The notes: a model not told the origin generated them from the letters alone. Positions 45,533 to 55,228 are shown, counted from the first letter of the stretch. The stretch: 64,000 nucleotides of DNA from Bacillus sp. RO1 (GCF_012524115.1 NZ_JAAZWB010000083.1:1-64000); one strand, 5' to 3'. Program-made: numbers and translations.

Positions 45533-46528
45533 TTACTTATTCTTTTTTTGATCAGAAAACCAGTGGTTGATTTGGCTCATGATTTTCTCCATTGCCTGCA
45601 TGTTGGAGAAACTTGGCAGGTTTACTAATAAAGCTTCTTTAGGAGGTTCAATGCCTATTCCTTTTTTCTGTAGAACAAGGATGCTTTTTGCATGATTTTT
45701 ATTTTGGAACATGGTTTCCGGAAGTTGAAGCATTCCTTGAATATACGCTTCATCTTTTATTAGAGCGTTGACTTTTTTGGCTTCCTCTTCTTCAAACATG
45801 GAGTTAGGAACCAAGAATAGCAGGTGGCCACCTGGTTTTGTGTAACGCAAGCCTTGTTCGATAAACAGATAATGTGCATAGGAATGGCCTTCTTCTGCTT
45901 TTAGTTTGAAGTTGGCAGCATTGTTATCATCAGGATAATAGCCAACCGGAAGATCACTCACTACCACATCAACTGGTTCTACAAAGAGGTTGCTTAAGCC
46001 ATCTTGGTTAAATAAACTGATTGCCTGTTCTTGCAGGTTGGCGTTGTTATAGGCAAGCTTCACTAACAGGTCGTCCACATCCACTCCAAACGCCTCTAGC
46101 TTTTTGTTCGGCTGATGGTTAAGGACAGCTGTAAGAAGGTTTCCTGTACCGATGGCAGGGTCCAACATGGTCAGCTGTTGCAGATGTGAGGTGTATTTGC
46201 CGACGAGGTATCCCATGAACATGGCGATCGCATCTGGAGTCATTTGGTGGTTCGCTTGAACGGCATCTTTCATTCCTTTAAGGATTGCTAGTTGGAAACC
46301 TTTTCTGATTTCTTCTTTTTGAAGGGAAGCGATGTTTTGTTTGCTGTATTCTTTTTCAAGTCTGCGTTTTGTCACTTCTGATACTTCTTCTTGGATGACT
46401 GCTCCGTGGAAGAGGTTTTCTGCGGTTTCTGCTAGTGCTTCTAGGTATGTACAGTCTAGTTCTTCTTGTAGGATTTGTGCGGTTGTATCGAATAAAGTAA
46501 ATGTATTTTCTAGTTTTGTAATGGACAT
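45533..46528 (-). CDS. ytxK: Class I SAM-dependent methyltransferase YtxK
   Basis: 331 aa resembling N6-adenine DNA methyltransferases. SAM-binding loop is MLDPAIGTGNLLTAVL near residues 122-137, and the catalytic motif position reads SDLPVGYY instead of NPPY, so base-modifying activity is uncertain. The frame extends 29 codons upstream into element copy 8; AAAGGAGTG before the ATG at 46528 fixes the start. In B. subtilis it likewise follows ackA. Confidence 0.87.
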   Translation of the reverse strand: MSITKLENTFTLFDTTAQILQEELDCTYLEALAETAENLFHGAVIQEEVSEVTKRRLEKEYSKQNIASLQKEEIRKGFQLAILKGMKDAVQANHQMTPDAIAMFMGYLVGKYTSHLQQLTMLDPAIGTGNLLTAVLNHQPNKKLEAFGVDVDDLLVKLAYNNANLQEQAISLFNQDGLSNLFVEPVDVVVSDLPVGYYPDDNNAANFKLKAEEGHSYAHYLFIEQGLRYTKPGGHLLFLVPNSMFEEEEAKKVNALIKDEAYIQGMLQLPETMFQNKNHAKSILVLQKKGIGIEPPKEALLVNLPSFSNMQAMEKIMSQINHWFSDQKKNK

Positions 46529-46562
46529 TGTGCCACTCCTTTTCTTGTAACTTGCGTTTACT

Positions 46563-46749
46563 CTGTTGATTTCCGTTCCAGGTGTTCGCTTATCCTTTGG
46601 GCGGAGCTTGAGCATCCTCGGCTTCGCTGCGGGGTCTCAACCTACCGCTATCTCCCCCAGGACAAGGAAGGCTTCGGGAGCGACTCATCTCACGAAGAAA
46701 ATGCGTTAGAGTTTTCGAGGAGTCTCACACCTTGCACTCCAATCAACAG
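46563..46749. repeat. Interspersed palindromic element, copy 8 (long type)
   Basis: Ends CTGTTGATT and AATCAACAG are perfect. Inner arms AGGTGT and ACACCT are a matched change relative to other copies. GCGG pairs with CCGC. The long insert is present, but its inner hairpin is degenerate (GAAAATGC opposite GAGTTTTC). Confidence 0.85.
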
Positions 46750-46823
46750 GAGGACCACTTCATGTGAAAGATCCCATCCAAATTTCAGTATTCCTATTTT
46801 ACATGGAGAATGGGCAAAAATAA

Positions 46824-46850
46824 AGCAGACTGCTATTATCACAGTCTGCT
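46824..46850 (-). terminator. Terminator of tpx
   Basis: AGCAGACTG and CAGTCTGCT form a perfect 9-bp stem with a 9-nt loop. On the minus strand TTTATTTTT follows. It lies about 30 bp after the tpx stop. Confidence 0.8.
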
Positions 46851-46880
46851 CGTCTTGGTGCAATGGTTTTGAGTAGGGTA

Positions 46881-47381
46881 TTATTCAGCAGATTTTACTG
46901 CTTCGATTGCCGCTTCATAGTTAGGGTGGTCTGTACCTTCCCCTACGTATTCAACATATGTTACTTTGTCGTTGGAGTCCACAACAAACGTGGAGCGTGC
47001 AAGTAGACGAAGCTCTTGCATTAGTACGCCGTATGCTTCACCGAAAGATGCATCACGGTGGTCAGATACTACCTCAACATTGTCAAGCCCACTAGCTGCA
47101 CACCAGCGTTTTTGAGCGAAAGGCAAGTCCATGCTAACTGTAATGACTTTTACGTTATCAAGCTTTGCTGCCTCTTCGTTAAATTTGCGGGTTTGTTGGT
47201 CGCATACTCCTGTATCAATGGAAGGAACTACGCTGATTAGTTTCTTGAATCCTTTGTAGTTTTCCAATGTTACTGGAGATAGGTCGTTTGCAAGAACGGA
47301 GAAGTTTGGAGCCTGGTCGCCCACTTTCACTTCGCTTCCGACTAGTGTCATTGGGTTGCCTTTAAATGTTACGTTTGCCAT
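46881..47381 (-). CDS. tpx: Thiol peroxidase Tpx
   Basis: Atypical 2-Cys peroxiredoxin that reduces hydroperoxides via thioredoxin. 166 aa. The peroxidatic Cys is in [14 protein letters not shown] near residue 60, and the resolving Cys is in KRWCAASG near residue 94. The frame extends six codons upstream; GAGGAGGG before the ATG at 47381 and the family N-terminus [10 protein letters not shown] decide the start. Confidence 0.95.
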   Translation of the reverse strand: MANVTFKGNPMTLVGSEVKVGDQAPNFSVLANDLSPVTLENYKGFKKLISVVPSIDTGVCDQQTRKFNEEAAKLDNVKVITVSMDLPFAQKRWCAASGLDNVEVVSDHRDASFGEAYGVLMQELRLLARSTFVVDSNDKVTYVEYVGEGTDHPNYEAAIEAVKSAE

Positions 47382-47525
47382 GTTTATTTCCCTCCTCAAA
47401 TTGTATGTACACTTGTAATAATAGCTATGTTTTTTAAGTTTTGCAATTAATCAATCTTTGTTAGTTTGGAGGGCAAAGTGTTGGTTTTAATCAGGGGGCT
47501 AAGTTTGTCGAAATGTGTAGATTTA

Positions 47526-47690
47526 TTGATATATCCTGAGTTTTCTTGATATATTCCGCAGTTTCTTGATATCCCCTGGAATTTCTTGATATCCCCTGGA
47601 ATTTCTTGATATCCGCCCTAGTTTTCTTGATATCCCCCGCAGTTTTCTTGAAATCCACCGCAGTTTTCTTGATATCCGCCCGAAATCCCT
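47526..47690. repeat. 20/21-bp tandem repeat, eight copies
   Basis: TTGATAT (with small variants) recurs at 47526, 47546, 47566, 47586, 47606, 47627, 47648 and about 47669, so the period is 20 bp for the first five and 21 bp for the rest. Units read like TTCTTGATATCCCCTGGAAT. The GATATC core is a short palindrome. A minus-strand frame reading ISRKLRG repeats is only a consequence of the period. Confidence 0.93.
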
Positions 47691-47720
47691 AGATCCCCTA
47701 ATCCCCAGCAACCAAACAAA

Positions 47721-47743
47721 AAGCCAACTGCTGTGCAGCCGGC
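47721..47743 (-). terminator. Terminator of ytfJ
   Basis: On the minus strand GCC-GGCTGC...GCAG-TTGGC folds around ACA, and TTTTTG follows. Confidence 0.7.
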
Positions 47744-47747
47744 AATG

Positions 47748-48227
47748 TTAGAAGTCTAAATCCTGTTTATGGTTGTTGTAGGAATGGTCAGAGTGATTTC
47801 CACTGTTTTGTTTATTGTTATTCAACATTTGCTGCACTTTCTCAACTGCCTGTGGAGCCAAATCCAGTAGTCTCTCATAGATACTTGTGCTCTCATCAAG
47901 GTGAAGCATTTTCACTCCTTGCGAATTTACAATCAAGAAAGCGATTGGAGTGATGGAAACGCCACCCCCACTACCTCCACCAAACGGAAGCTTGTGACCT
48001 TGGCTTTGTTGATTGCCACCGCCATCGTGTCTTTCAGGTCCTGAAGAACTCCCACCTTGGAACTCACTTCCTCCTGCTGCGAACCCAAATCCGACTTTGG
48101 AAACTGTCAAAATGACACTTCCATCCGGCGTTTCTACCGGGTCACCGATGATGGTATTAACATCAATCATATCCTTTAAATTTTCCATCGCTGTTGTCAT
48201 AAGACTCTTAATTGGATGTTCAGACAT
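47748..48227 (-). CDS. ytfJ: GerW family sporulation protein YtfJ
   Basis: 159 aa, family with the N-terminal helix (HPIKSLMTTAMENLKDMIDVNTIIGDP), the core (SVILTVSKVGFGFAAGGSEF), and a glycine/serine/His-rich middle. GerW/YtfJ is linked to spore germination in Bacillus. The last third is rich in Asn/Gln. The RBS AAGGAGGAT lies before the ATG. ytfI ends 21 bp upstream, so the two probably form an operon. Confidence 0.88.
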   Translation of the reverse strand: MSEHPIKSLMTTAMENLKDMIDVNTIIGDPVETPDGSVILTVSKVGFGFAAGGSEFQGGSSSGPERHDGGGNQQSQGHKLPFGGGSGGGVSITPIAFLIVNSQGVKMLHLDESTSIYERLLDLAPQAVEKVQQMLNNNKQNSGNHSDHSYNNHKQDLDF

Positions 48228-48247
48228 ATTGATCCTCCTTATTGCTG

Positions 48248-48949
48248 TTACATGGATTTGTGATTATCCTCTTTGGACAACACGGATAAAGGACGGGTTT
48301 TAAACTTTGGTCTACCGCCCTTCCAATATTTAACGATTCTTATTCCTGCCAACATAGCATGCCCGATTCGAAACCGAATCATACACTTAAACATTGTCTG
48401 GGAAACAGCATATTGGAAATAAGGAGTGATGGAGAGTTCCGGCTGAGCTCGGAAGTCTGTATAATTGCTTAAAAAACCAACAATTCCACCTTTAATCGTC
48501 CAACCTGCCCCTACAAGCATTCCAGTATGTGCTGCATCCCCTAATCCAACGTTACTATGCCATTCCAAGTGATTCACTTCCACTCTAGCAAGCAATCTTC
48601 TTACTATCTCATGCATCCCCACAACGTGGCGCACCAGTTCATATGTATCTTCAAAGCTTTGCCATATCTCTTTAGGAGAAAAATCTTTCTCTTTTTGTTT
48701 TCCTTGAGACGGATCTCCGCCTCCAACTTTGGTTTTTTCCTCGACATGAATGGATGCTGTTTCTTTATCCACACTGATTAAAGGTACATCAATGGTGTAC
48801 CGCAACAACCCGTACCATGCACTTAGTTTCACTGTCATCTGATCATTATCTTGTTGATGATGGTAGTAAAATTGGATGGTAATTTTAGTGACGAGAACCA
48901 TGATTAAAAGAAGAATGATGATGGCAAAGATTATTATGGCCCAAATCAC
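48248..48949 (-). CDS. ytfI: DUF2953 family membrane protein (YtfI)
   Basis: About 233 aa with an N-terminal membrane helix (AIIIFAIIILLLIMVLV) and a basic C-terminal end with a weaker hydrophobic segment. Related to YtfI/DUF2953 proteins of Bacillus sporulation operons. The frame extends 14 codons upstream from 48949; GTG at 48949 has AAAGGG nine bases upstream and is preferred, but the start is not certain. Confidence 0.75.
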   Translation of the reverse strand: MIWAIIIFAIIILLLIMVLVTKITIQFYYHHQQDNDQMTVKLSAWYGLLRYTIDVPLISVDKETASIHVEEKTKVGGGDPSQGKQKEKDFSPKEIWQSFEDTYELVRHVVGMHEIVRRLLARVEVNHLEWHSNVGLGDAAHTGMLVGAGWTIKGGIVGFLSNYTDFRAQPELSITPYFQYAVSQTMFKCMIRFRIGHAMLAGIRIVKYWKGGRPKFKTRPLSVLSKEDNHKSM

Positions 48950-48989
48950 ACTTTCACACCCTTTCCTCCCTCTTCCATTATCTCCTAGC

Positions 48990-49033
48990 ATAAAAAAAAT
49001 AAACCTAAAGTCACGATGGACTTCAGGTTTATT
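48990..49033 (-). terminator. Terminator of yteJ
   Basis: AATAAACCT...AAGTC and GACTT...AGGTTTATT arms form a 14-bp stem with one bulge. On the minus strand eight T follow. Confidence 0.85.
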
Positions 49034-49035
49034 GG

Positions 49036-49581
49036 TTATTTTTCATGAACGACTGTCGTGTCTGCAATAAAGTCGTGTACACCTTGCTTTTTGCTTGTAA
49101 AAGCTGCCACAAGAAAGACGATGTAGGTGATAGGTGCATAGACTAAAGCGATATAACGTCCTACACCTTCTCTAAAGAAAATGGTTCTCCATGAAAGGTC
49201 ATCAGCCTTTAGGTCGACCACCCGTAAACCAAACACCATTTTTCCTAACGTCTGTTTAAAATACTTTGTCATAAGAATGAAATATCCATATAGCACGATA
49301 GTAGTTGCAATAGTTGCAGGGGAGAACATGAAGCTTTGACTAGTCGATATCCCTAGTAGTCTAAAAATCGGAAATATCAAGATAGCTCCAATGCTCCAAA
49401 TGATTATTAAATCTAACAGAAATGCCCAAAGTCTCATCCAAAACCCTGCATAGCGATATTCGGCGACCGTTACTTCCTTCGCAGGCAACATCGCATTATT
49501 GCTGGTTCTTTCTTCGACTACGTTCACTTCTTCATGTATTACATTCTCGTTTGTATGTTCATTATTTTGCTCATCTCTCAT
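49036..49581 (-). CDS. yteJ: RDD family membrane protein (YteJ)
   Basis: 181 aa. Hydrophilic N-terminal part, then RDD domain (about 45-175) with the conserved RYAGFWMRLWAFLLDLIII and QTLGKMVFGLRVVD segments and three or four helices. Proposed ion-transport function for the family is unproven. It follows sppA by 12 bp; TAGGAGGG precedes the ATG. As in B. subtilis (sppA-yteJ operon). Confidence 0.87.
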   Translation of the reverse strand: MRDEQNNEHTNENVIHEEVNVVEERTSNNAMLPAKEVTVAEYRYAGFWMRLWAFLLDLIIIWSIGAILIFPIFRLLGISTSQSFMFSPATIATTIVLYGYFILMTKYFKQTLGKMVFGLRVVDLKADDLSWRTIFFREGVGRYIALVYAPITYIVFLVAAFTSKKQGVHDFIADTTVVHEK

Positions 49582-49593
49582 TTCTTCTCCCTC

Positions 49594-50604
49594 CTACTCT
49601 GCATACAAGTACATTAGTCTTGGAGAATTAGGTTGATTGATAAGTTTTGCTAACATCTGCATTTCAGACTCTGGCTTTAATAGAGCTTGGGCATTCATGG
49701 CGAACAAGGAACCTAGGCCTAGGTTTTCTGTGTATTGAACAACTTGGACGTTCCCCATATCATGGTCTTCCTTCATTGCTTCAATAACGTCTTCAAAATA
49801 ACCAAGCTCATCGACTATGTTGATATCTTTCGCTTGTTGGCCGTCATAAATCCTTCCGTCAGCAACTCTTCTTACTTCCGATTCACTCATACCTCGGCCT
49901 TCCACAATAACCTCTACAAATTGATCATACATATTGTCTACCATTGATTGCAGAATTTGACGCTCTTCCTCAGACATATCCTTTGTCGGGGACATAATAT
50001 CTTTGTATGGCCCACTCTTGATGGTATCAAATTTAACGCCATATTTTTCGGCAAGCTCTTTATAATTAATGCCTTGCATGATAACACCAATCGAACCGGT
50101 AATGGTCTCAGGTGAAGCGTAAATTTTGTTGGCAGGTGCAGCAATATAGTATCCACCTGAAGCTGCCATTGCGCCCATAGATATATAAATTGGCTTCTCT
50201 GTTTCTTCTTTAATCTCCACCAATTTCTTATGTATCTCTGCACTTTCTGAAACGCCGCCACCCGGTGTATTGACGCGCACGATGATACCCTGAACAGTAT
50301 CATCTTCTTTGGCTTGATCTAACATTCTCAAAAATTGACGGTGGTTATATCCTGGAGATTGAAATACAGATGTCACGTCGCTTCCTGTATCCTGGATGAC
50401 ACCATTAACTTCTAGTACAAGAATCTTGCGGTTTGGACTTCCGTCTTCTATAACTTCCTCAATAAACTCTTCTTCGCCGCCGAAAATATCTGAAAAAGAA
50501 CCAGATGTTGTGCTTTCCGCAGGTTGTGTTGCCAGACTCGTGATAATCGACACAAAAAATAATAATGCCGCAATGCCTAATGCGGCCCAACGCTTTCCGC
50601 TCAT
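49594..50604 (-). CDS. sppA: Signal peptide peptidase SppA
   Basis: Membrane serine protease of family S49 that degrades cleaved signal peptides. 336 aa, N-terminal helix near 5-25, then the protease domain with MAASGGYYIAAPANKIYASP, where the Ser of the AASGGYY segment is the nucleophile, and TGSIGVIMQGINYKEL. The catalytic Lys region is further on (FDTIKSGPYKDIM). The frame extends 17 codons upstream; TAGGAGG before the ATG at 50604 fixes the start. Confidence 0.94.
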   Translation of the reverse strand: MSGKRWAALGIAALLFFVSIITSLATQPAESTTSGSFSDIFGGEEEFIEEVIEDGSPNRKILVLEVNGVIQDTGSDVTSVFQSPGYNHRQFLRMLDQAKEDDTVQGIIVRVNTPGGGVSESAEIHKKLVEIKEETEKPIYISMGAMAASGGYYIAAPANKIYASPETITGSIGVIMQGINYKELAEKYGVKFDTIKSGPYKDIMSPTKDMSEEERQILQSMVDNMYDQFVEVIVEGRGMSESEVRRVADGRIYDGQQAKDINIVDELGYFEDVIEAMKEDHDMGNVQVVQYTENLGLGSLFAMNAQALLKPESEMQMLAKLINQPNSPRLMYLYAE

Positions 50605-50780
50605 ATCTAAACCTCCTATTTGTACGTACAGTAGATATACGTTAAATCGTTTCAAAAAGTTTCATCAAAATGGTAAACTTATCACAATATAGAATTGTAC
50701 TAAATTTTTTTCCAAAAGGATAATTTTTTGGATATTTTTTGTTTAATTTCCATTTTTTATTATGAAGAGGAGGAAAAACA

Positions 50781-51581
50781 ATGACAGAACGCCGTAAAAT
50801 ATTTTTCTTTTATAAAAAGGAAGAAGAACTAGTTGCAAAAGTTGAAAAGCTTGAACAATTAGCCGTACAAAATAACTTTGAAATACTAAGCGATTACCGC
50901 AATGCTAACATTATTGTAGCAGTCGGAGGAGACGGAACCTTCCTTCAAGCCGTTCAGAAAACAGGTTTCAAGGATGATTGCCTTTATGCTGGAATCAATA
51001 CTGAGGAAACTTCAAGTTTTTATTGTGACTTCCATATCGATGATACAGAAAAAATGGTAGAGGCCATGGCATTTGAACAAATTGAGGTTAGAAAGTATCC
51101 AACTATTGAAGTAACAATTGATGGTACTTCTTCCTTTCAATGTTTAAATGAATGCTCCATCCGCTCTGCCATCATAAAGACTTTTGCTATTGATGTCTAC
51201 ATAGATGAGCTCCACTTTGAAACGTTCCGTGGGGATGGGATGATTGTCTCCACCCCTACTGGCAGCACTGCCTACAATAAATCAGTCCATGGTGCTGTTG
51301 TGGACCCAATGCTCCCTTGTTTTCAGGTAAGTGAGCTAGCTTCTATTAACAATAACAGCTATCGCACCCTTGGATCGCCGTTCATCATGGCAGGTGCCAG
51401 GAAATTGACTCTAAAAGTAATTCAGGATGGGAATGACTATCCTACGATCGGCATTGATAATGAGGCACTTAGCATTAAACATGTGGAGAGGTTGGATATT
51501 CAGCTTACTGATAAAAAAATTAAGACTGTGAAGTTAAAGGATAATTCGTTTTGGGAGAAGGTCAAACGTACATTCTTATAA
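50781..51581 (+). CDS. nadK: NAD kinase
   Basis: Phosphorylates NAD to NADP. 266 aa. The catalytic GGDGTFLQAV motif lies near residues 49-58, and the NAD-binding TPTGSTAYNKS near 150-160. The NE motif (LNECSIRS) is also present. The RBS GAGGAGG precedes the ATG. This is the B. subtilis YtdI (PpnKB) type, one of two NAD kinases usual in Bacillus. Confidence 0.95.
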   Translation: MTERRKIFFFYKKEEELVAKVEKLEQLAVQNNFEILSDYRNANIIVAVGGDGTFLQAVQKTGFKDDCLYAGINTEETSSFYCDFHIDDTEKMVEAMAFEQIEVRKYPTIEVTIDGTSSFQCLNECSIRSAIIKTFAIDVYIDELHFETFRGDGMIVSTPTGSTAYNKSVHGAVVDPMLPCFQVSELASINNNSYRTLGSPFIMAGARKLTLKVIQDGNDYPTIGIDNEALSIKHVERLDIQLTDKKIKTVKLKDNSFWEKVKRTFL

Positions 51582-51601
51582 ATTTTACCACTATTATCAA
51601 C

Positions 51602-51631
51602 AAAGGACACCGTATGAGCCCGGTGTCCTTT
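51602..51631. terminator. Terminator of NAD kinase
   Basis: AAAGGACACCG and CGGTGTCCTTT form an 11-bp stem with an 8-nt loop. Confidence 0.85.
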
Positions 51632-51649
51632 TGTATACGCTATAACTCC

Positions 51650-51776
51650 GCTGTTGATTTCCGCAAATGGCCTCGCTTTCCTAGGGGCTGACGAGAGCCT
51701 CCTCGGCTACGCCTGCGGGGTCTCCACCTAGCGCTATCTCCCTCAGGAGTCTTCGCCTTTTGCTCCAATCAACAGC
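51650..51776. repeat. Interspersed palindromic element, copy 9 (short type)
   Basis: Ends GCTGTTGATT and AATCAACAGC are perfect. Arms GCAAATGGC and GCCTTTTGC pair with one mismatch. GCT pairs with AGC where other copies have GCGGT/ACCGC. It lies right after a terminator, between two convergent genes. Confidence 0.9.
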
Positions 51777-51796
51777 TATATATCTTCATTCAATTC

Positions 51797-53389
51797 TTAA
51801 TCTCTTTCATACACAACCGTGCCGTCTACAATTGTCATGGTTACGGTGGTATTTATGATTTCATCGTCTGTTGCTTTGAATAGGTCGGTATCGAGTACTG
51901 TGAAGTCTGCGTAATAGCCGGTATCAATGATTCCTTGTTTATGTTCTTCTGAAATTGCTTGTGCGCTACCTTTTGTAAAGAGACCGATTGCCTCATACAT
52001 AGAAAGACGTTGTTCTGGCTGATAGACAGTTCTTTCTATGTCTCCGGGTGTTTGCCTTGTAACAGCAGCGTGAATACCCAAAATCGGGTCAACCGGTTCA
52101 ATTGGAGCATCAGAACCGCCTGCACAAATGAGTCCTTCATCCAGAAGTGTTTTCCAGGCATACGAATAGTTGAGTCTTTCCTCTCCTAAACGTTCAATAA
52201 TCCAAGGAAAGTCTGTTGCGACAAAACGTGGTTGAATATCTAAAATGAGTGGCAGTTTTTTCGCACGATCAATCAGGTCCTTCGTTAAGATTTGAGCATG
52301 AATAAGTCTATCTCTTTCCCCCTCTGGAGCAGGATAGTTTTCAATCGCATCTAACATATACTCAAATGCAAGATCCCCGATGGTATGAACAGCAACGGTC
52401 ATTCCATATTCTCTTGCTTTTTTTACTAGACTATTAAGTTGTTCTTGTGTATGGATAGCAACTCCGGATGTCTCAGGAGCGTCATTATAAGGACGGCTTA
52501 ACAAAGCAGTCCTGCCTCCCAGTGCACCATCTGCAAATATTTTCATGGCACCGAGGGTAATGAAGCCAGTTGTCTCGTTAAACTTATGACCTTCTTCATG
52601 CATATCATCCACTACTTCATGGTGAACCAACAAATGGGCACGATACTTTAACTTGTCCCGTTCAATGACATTTTCAAACGCTCCAAATGTTTTAGCAAAA
52701 CTGCCATAATAACTTAAATCTTCACTGTGACTGCCTACCAATCCGAGGCGTAAGCAATCTTCAATAGAAGTTTTTAAAGCATTGTATAAATAACTTTCGC
52801 TCGCTTTTGGTATCTTCTTTTTCACTAATTCCTGTGCTTGGTCAAGTAAGTACCCGGTCGGTTCCCCATCGATATCTTTTACAATGACGCCTCCCGGAGG
52901 ATTTTCTGTTTCTTTTGTGATGCCGGCAAATTCCAACGCTTTGCTGTTGACTAAAACTGCGTGGCGGCAAATCCTTGATAAAATCATGGGGTGATTGGAA
53001 GTGATTTCATCGAGCTCGGTCCTGTGGAAAATTTTCCGATCAACAAAATTATTCTCATTCCACCCCTCCCCGAAGATCCATTCTCCTTCAGGGGTTTCTT
53101 GGACTTTTTTCAATAATGCTTTTTTTACCTCTTTGGGGGATGTGTAGTTTGATAAATCTAGTCGTAATAATTTCTCACCGTGCCCAATCAAGTGCATATG
53201 ACTGTCTGTAAAGCCAGGGTACATAACTGCCCCTTTTAAATCTTGCTTTTGTGCATTGTGGTATGTAGAGAAAATCTCTTCTTGAGTGCCGATGTCTTTG
53301 ATGAATCCATCTTCCGTATACACAGCTTCGACCGTTTCCAATTCTGCTTTCATGGTGTAGATTGTTCCACCGTACCAAATTTCTCCCAT
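51797..53389 (-). CDS. ytcJ: Amidohydrolase family protein YtcJ
   Basis: 530 aa of the amidohydrolase-3 group. The metal-binding DSHMHLIGHGEKLLRLDLS segment is near residues 62-80. A His ligand is in TVAVHTIGDLAFEYM, and GGSDAPIEPVDPILGI holds the catalytic Asp near 425. Substrate unknown. The RBS AAGGAG lies about ten bases before the ATG. It is adjacent to ytcI and NAD kinase, as in B. subtilis. Confidence 0.92.
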   Translation of the reverse strand: MGEIWYGGTIYTMKAELETVEAVYTEDGFIKDIGTQEEIFSTYHNAQKQDLKGAVMYPGFTDSHMHLIGHGEKLLRLDLSNYTSPKEVKKALLKKVQETPEGEWIFGEGWNENNFVDRKIFHRTELDEITSNHPMILSRICRHAVLVNSKALEFAGITKETENPPGGVIVKDIDGEPTGYLLDQAQELVKKKIPKASESYLYNALKTSIEDCLRLGLVGSHSEDLSYYGSFAKTFGAFENVIERDKLKYRAHLLVHHEVVDDMHEEGHKFNETTGFITLGAMKIFADGALGGRTALLSRPYNDAPETSGVAIHTQEQLNSLVKKAREYGMTVAVHTIGDLAFEYMLDAIENYPAPEGERDRLIHAQILTKDLIDRAKKLPLILDIQPRFVATDFPWIIERLGEERLNYSYAWKTLLDEGLICAGGSDAPIEPVDPILGIHAAVTRQTPGDIERTVYQPEQRLSMYEAIGLFTKGSAQAISEEHKQGIIDTGYYADFTVLDTDLFKATDDEIINTTVTMTIVDGTVVYERD

Positions 53390-53472
53390 GGTAATCTTTC
53401 TCCTTCTTTTTGTAAAATTACATCTAGATTATCATTTGTGAAGGTCTGGCACAAAAAAATCGCATTAAAAAA

Positions 53473-53518
53473 GACAGTAAGGGTGGGGTCAAGGAATCTG
53501 ATCCCCAGCCTTACTGCC
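53473..53518 (-). terminator. Terminator of the acyl-CoA synthetase gene
   Basis: GACAGTAAGGGTGGGG and CCCCAGCCTTACTGCC form a 16-bp stem with two mismatches; T's follow on the minus strand. Confidence 0.8.
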
Positions 53519-53541
53519 TTTCCTTTGAAGATTTATCTTTA

Positions 53542-55131
53542 TCAGGCTTGTGCCGCTTGAGCCAATTCTTGCTGTCTTAGTTCGATTCTTCTTATTTTTC
53601 CAGAAGTAGTTTTCGGAAGCTCGGCAACGTACTCGATTTTGCGAGGGTACTTATATGGGGCCGTCAATTCTTTGACATGCTCTTGAAGCAGTTTAGTCAG
53701 TTTGACTTCCTCTTGCTCCACTCCATCCTGAAGTACAACAAACGCCTTGACTACATTCCCTCTGATTTCATCCGGACTCGCTACTACCGCACATTCTCGC
53801 ACCAACGGATGCTTTACTAATGCATCTTCCACTTCAAATGGTCCAATTGTGTATCCAGAGCTGATGATAATATCATCACTTCTTCCCTCAAACCAGAAAT
53901 ATCCTTCTGCATCTTTCTTTGCTTTATCTCCAGTTATATAATAGTCCCCTCTAAATTGTCTGGAAGTACGCTCAGGATCTTTGTAATAGTGCTTGAAAAG
54001 GGCAGGTGTCTCTACGTGTACCGCGATGTCCCCTACTTCCCCCACTGCACACTCTTCGGCATCCTCATTGATGATGGTTACCCGGTTGCCGGGTGTCGGT
54101 TTTCCCATTGAACCAGATTTGATTTCCATTCCTTTTAAAACTCCGAGTAACAGCGTGTTTTCCGTCTGGCCATAGCCGTCTCGGACATCGATTTGGAAAT
54201 GTTTACGGAAAGTGTCAATTACTTCTCGGTTTAATGGTTCCCCTGCTGATACTGCACTGTGAAGATGTGGCAGCTGATAAGCGTTCAAGTTATCCACCTT
54301 CGCCATTAGACGATATTCTGTCGGTGTACAACAAAGGACATTCACTTCATGTTTCTCCAATAGCTTCAAATAGGTATTGGGATCGAATTTTCCATGATAG
54401 ACAAAGCCTGTTGCTCCAGAACCAAGCGTGGATAGGAACGGACTCCAAATCCATTTCTGCCAGCCAGGACTTGCAGTTGCCCATACTACATCATTGTCTT
54501 CGATACCAAGCCAGTTCTTGGAGGTGGTACGAAGATGCGCGTAAGCCCAGCCATGCGTATGAACTACGCCTTTAGGGTTGCCCGTTGTACCTGATGTATA
54601 AGACAGGAAAGCCATGTCATCTTTTGAAGTGGAAGCAAATTCAAGTTGATCTGATTGTTTTTCCATCGCTTCATGCATGTTTGTCCAACCTTTTTCAGCT
54701 AAACCACCAACACTGAATCTTACCAGGTTGCTCACTTCCTCTAATTTATCTGCCTGTTCCACAAATGGTTGATATGTAATAATCCCTTTAACATCTCCGT
54801 GTTCAATTCGGTATGCAAGATCTTTTTCCCTTAACATTTCAGAGCATGGAATAACCGCAATACCGGCTTTAAGTGCACCTAAGTATACTTGATACGATTC
54901 AATAAGCCTCGGCATCATGACAAGAACTACATCCCCTTTTTGCAGTCCTTCAGAAAGTAAAGCGTTTCCAATTTTATTTGCAGCTTTCATTAATTCTTGA
55001 TACGTTACTTGTTGCTTCTCCCCTTGTTCGCTTTCCCAAATGAGTGCGAGCCTTTCGCTGTCTTGTACGTACTTTTCCACTTCTTCAACCAGATTGTACT
55101 TTTGCGGTGCTAAAAGTTCTTCTCTTTTCAT
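53542..55131 (-). CDS. ytcI: Acyl-CoA synthetase (YtcI-like, AMP-forming)
   Basis: 529 aa, ANL superfamily. The AMP-binding loop is SYTSGTTGNPKGVVHTH near residues 177-193, then DGYGQTENTLL, YITGDKAKKDAEGYFWFEGRSDD, and the catalytic Lys in TTSGKIRR near the C-terminus. It activates a medium- or branched-chain acid to its CoA ester; the exact substrate is unknown. The RBS AAAGGGG lies ten bases before the ATG. Confidence 0.9.
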   Translation of the reverse strand: MKREELLAPQKYNLVEEVEKYVQDSERLALIWESEQGEKQQVTYQELMKAANKIGNALLSEGLQKGDVVLVMMPRLIESYQVYLGALKAGIAVIPCSEMLREKDLAYRIEHGDVKGIITYQPFVEQADKLEEVSNLVRFSVGGLAEKGWTNMHEAMEKQSDQLEFASTSKDDMAFLSYTSGTTGNPKGVVHTHGWAYAHLRTTSKNWLGIEDNDVVWATASPGWQKWIWSPFLSTLGSGATGFVYHGKFDPNTYLKLLEKHEVNVLCCTPTEYRLMAKVDNLNAYQLPHLHSAVSAGEPLNREVIDTFRKHFQIDVRDGYGQTENTLLLGVLKGMEIKSGSMGKPTPGNRVTIINEDAEECAVGEVGDIAVHVETPALFKHYYKDPERTSRQFRGDYYITGDKAKKDAEGYFWFEGRSDDIIISSGYTIGPFEVEDALVKHPLVRECAVVASPDEIRGNVVKAFVVLQDGVEQEEVKLTKLLQEHVKELTAPYKYPRKIEYVAELPKTTSGKIRRIELRQQELAQAAQA

Positions 55132-55228
55132 ATGAAGTCATCCCCTTTGTAATAGTACTACCTCTATATTACATAATTTTTTAAATAATTTGAATTATTT
55201 TGTGGAAATTTTATATAAAAAATAAAAA

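Noticed and set aside
47523-47711. 62-codon minus-strand frame with ISRKLRG repeats
   Set aside because: It is a by-product of the 20/21-bp tandem array; no RBS and no independent evidence of coding.
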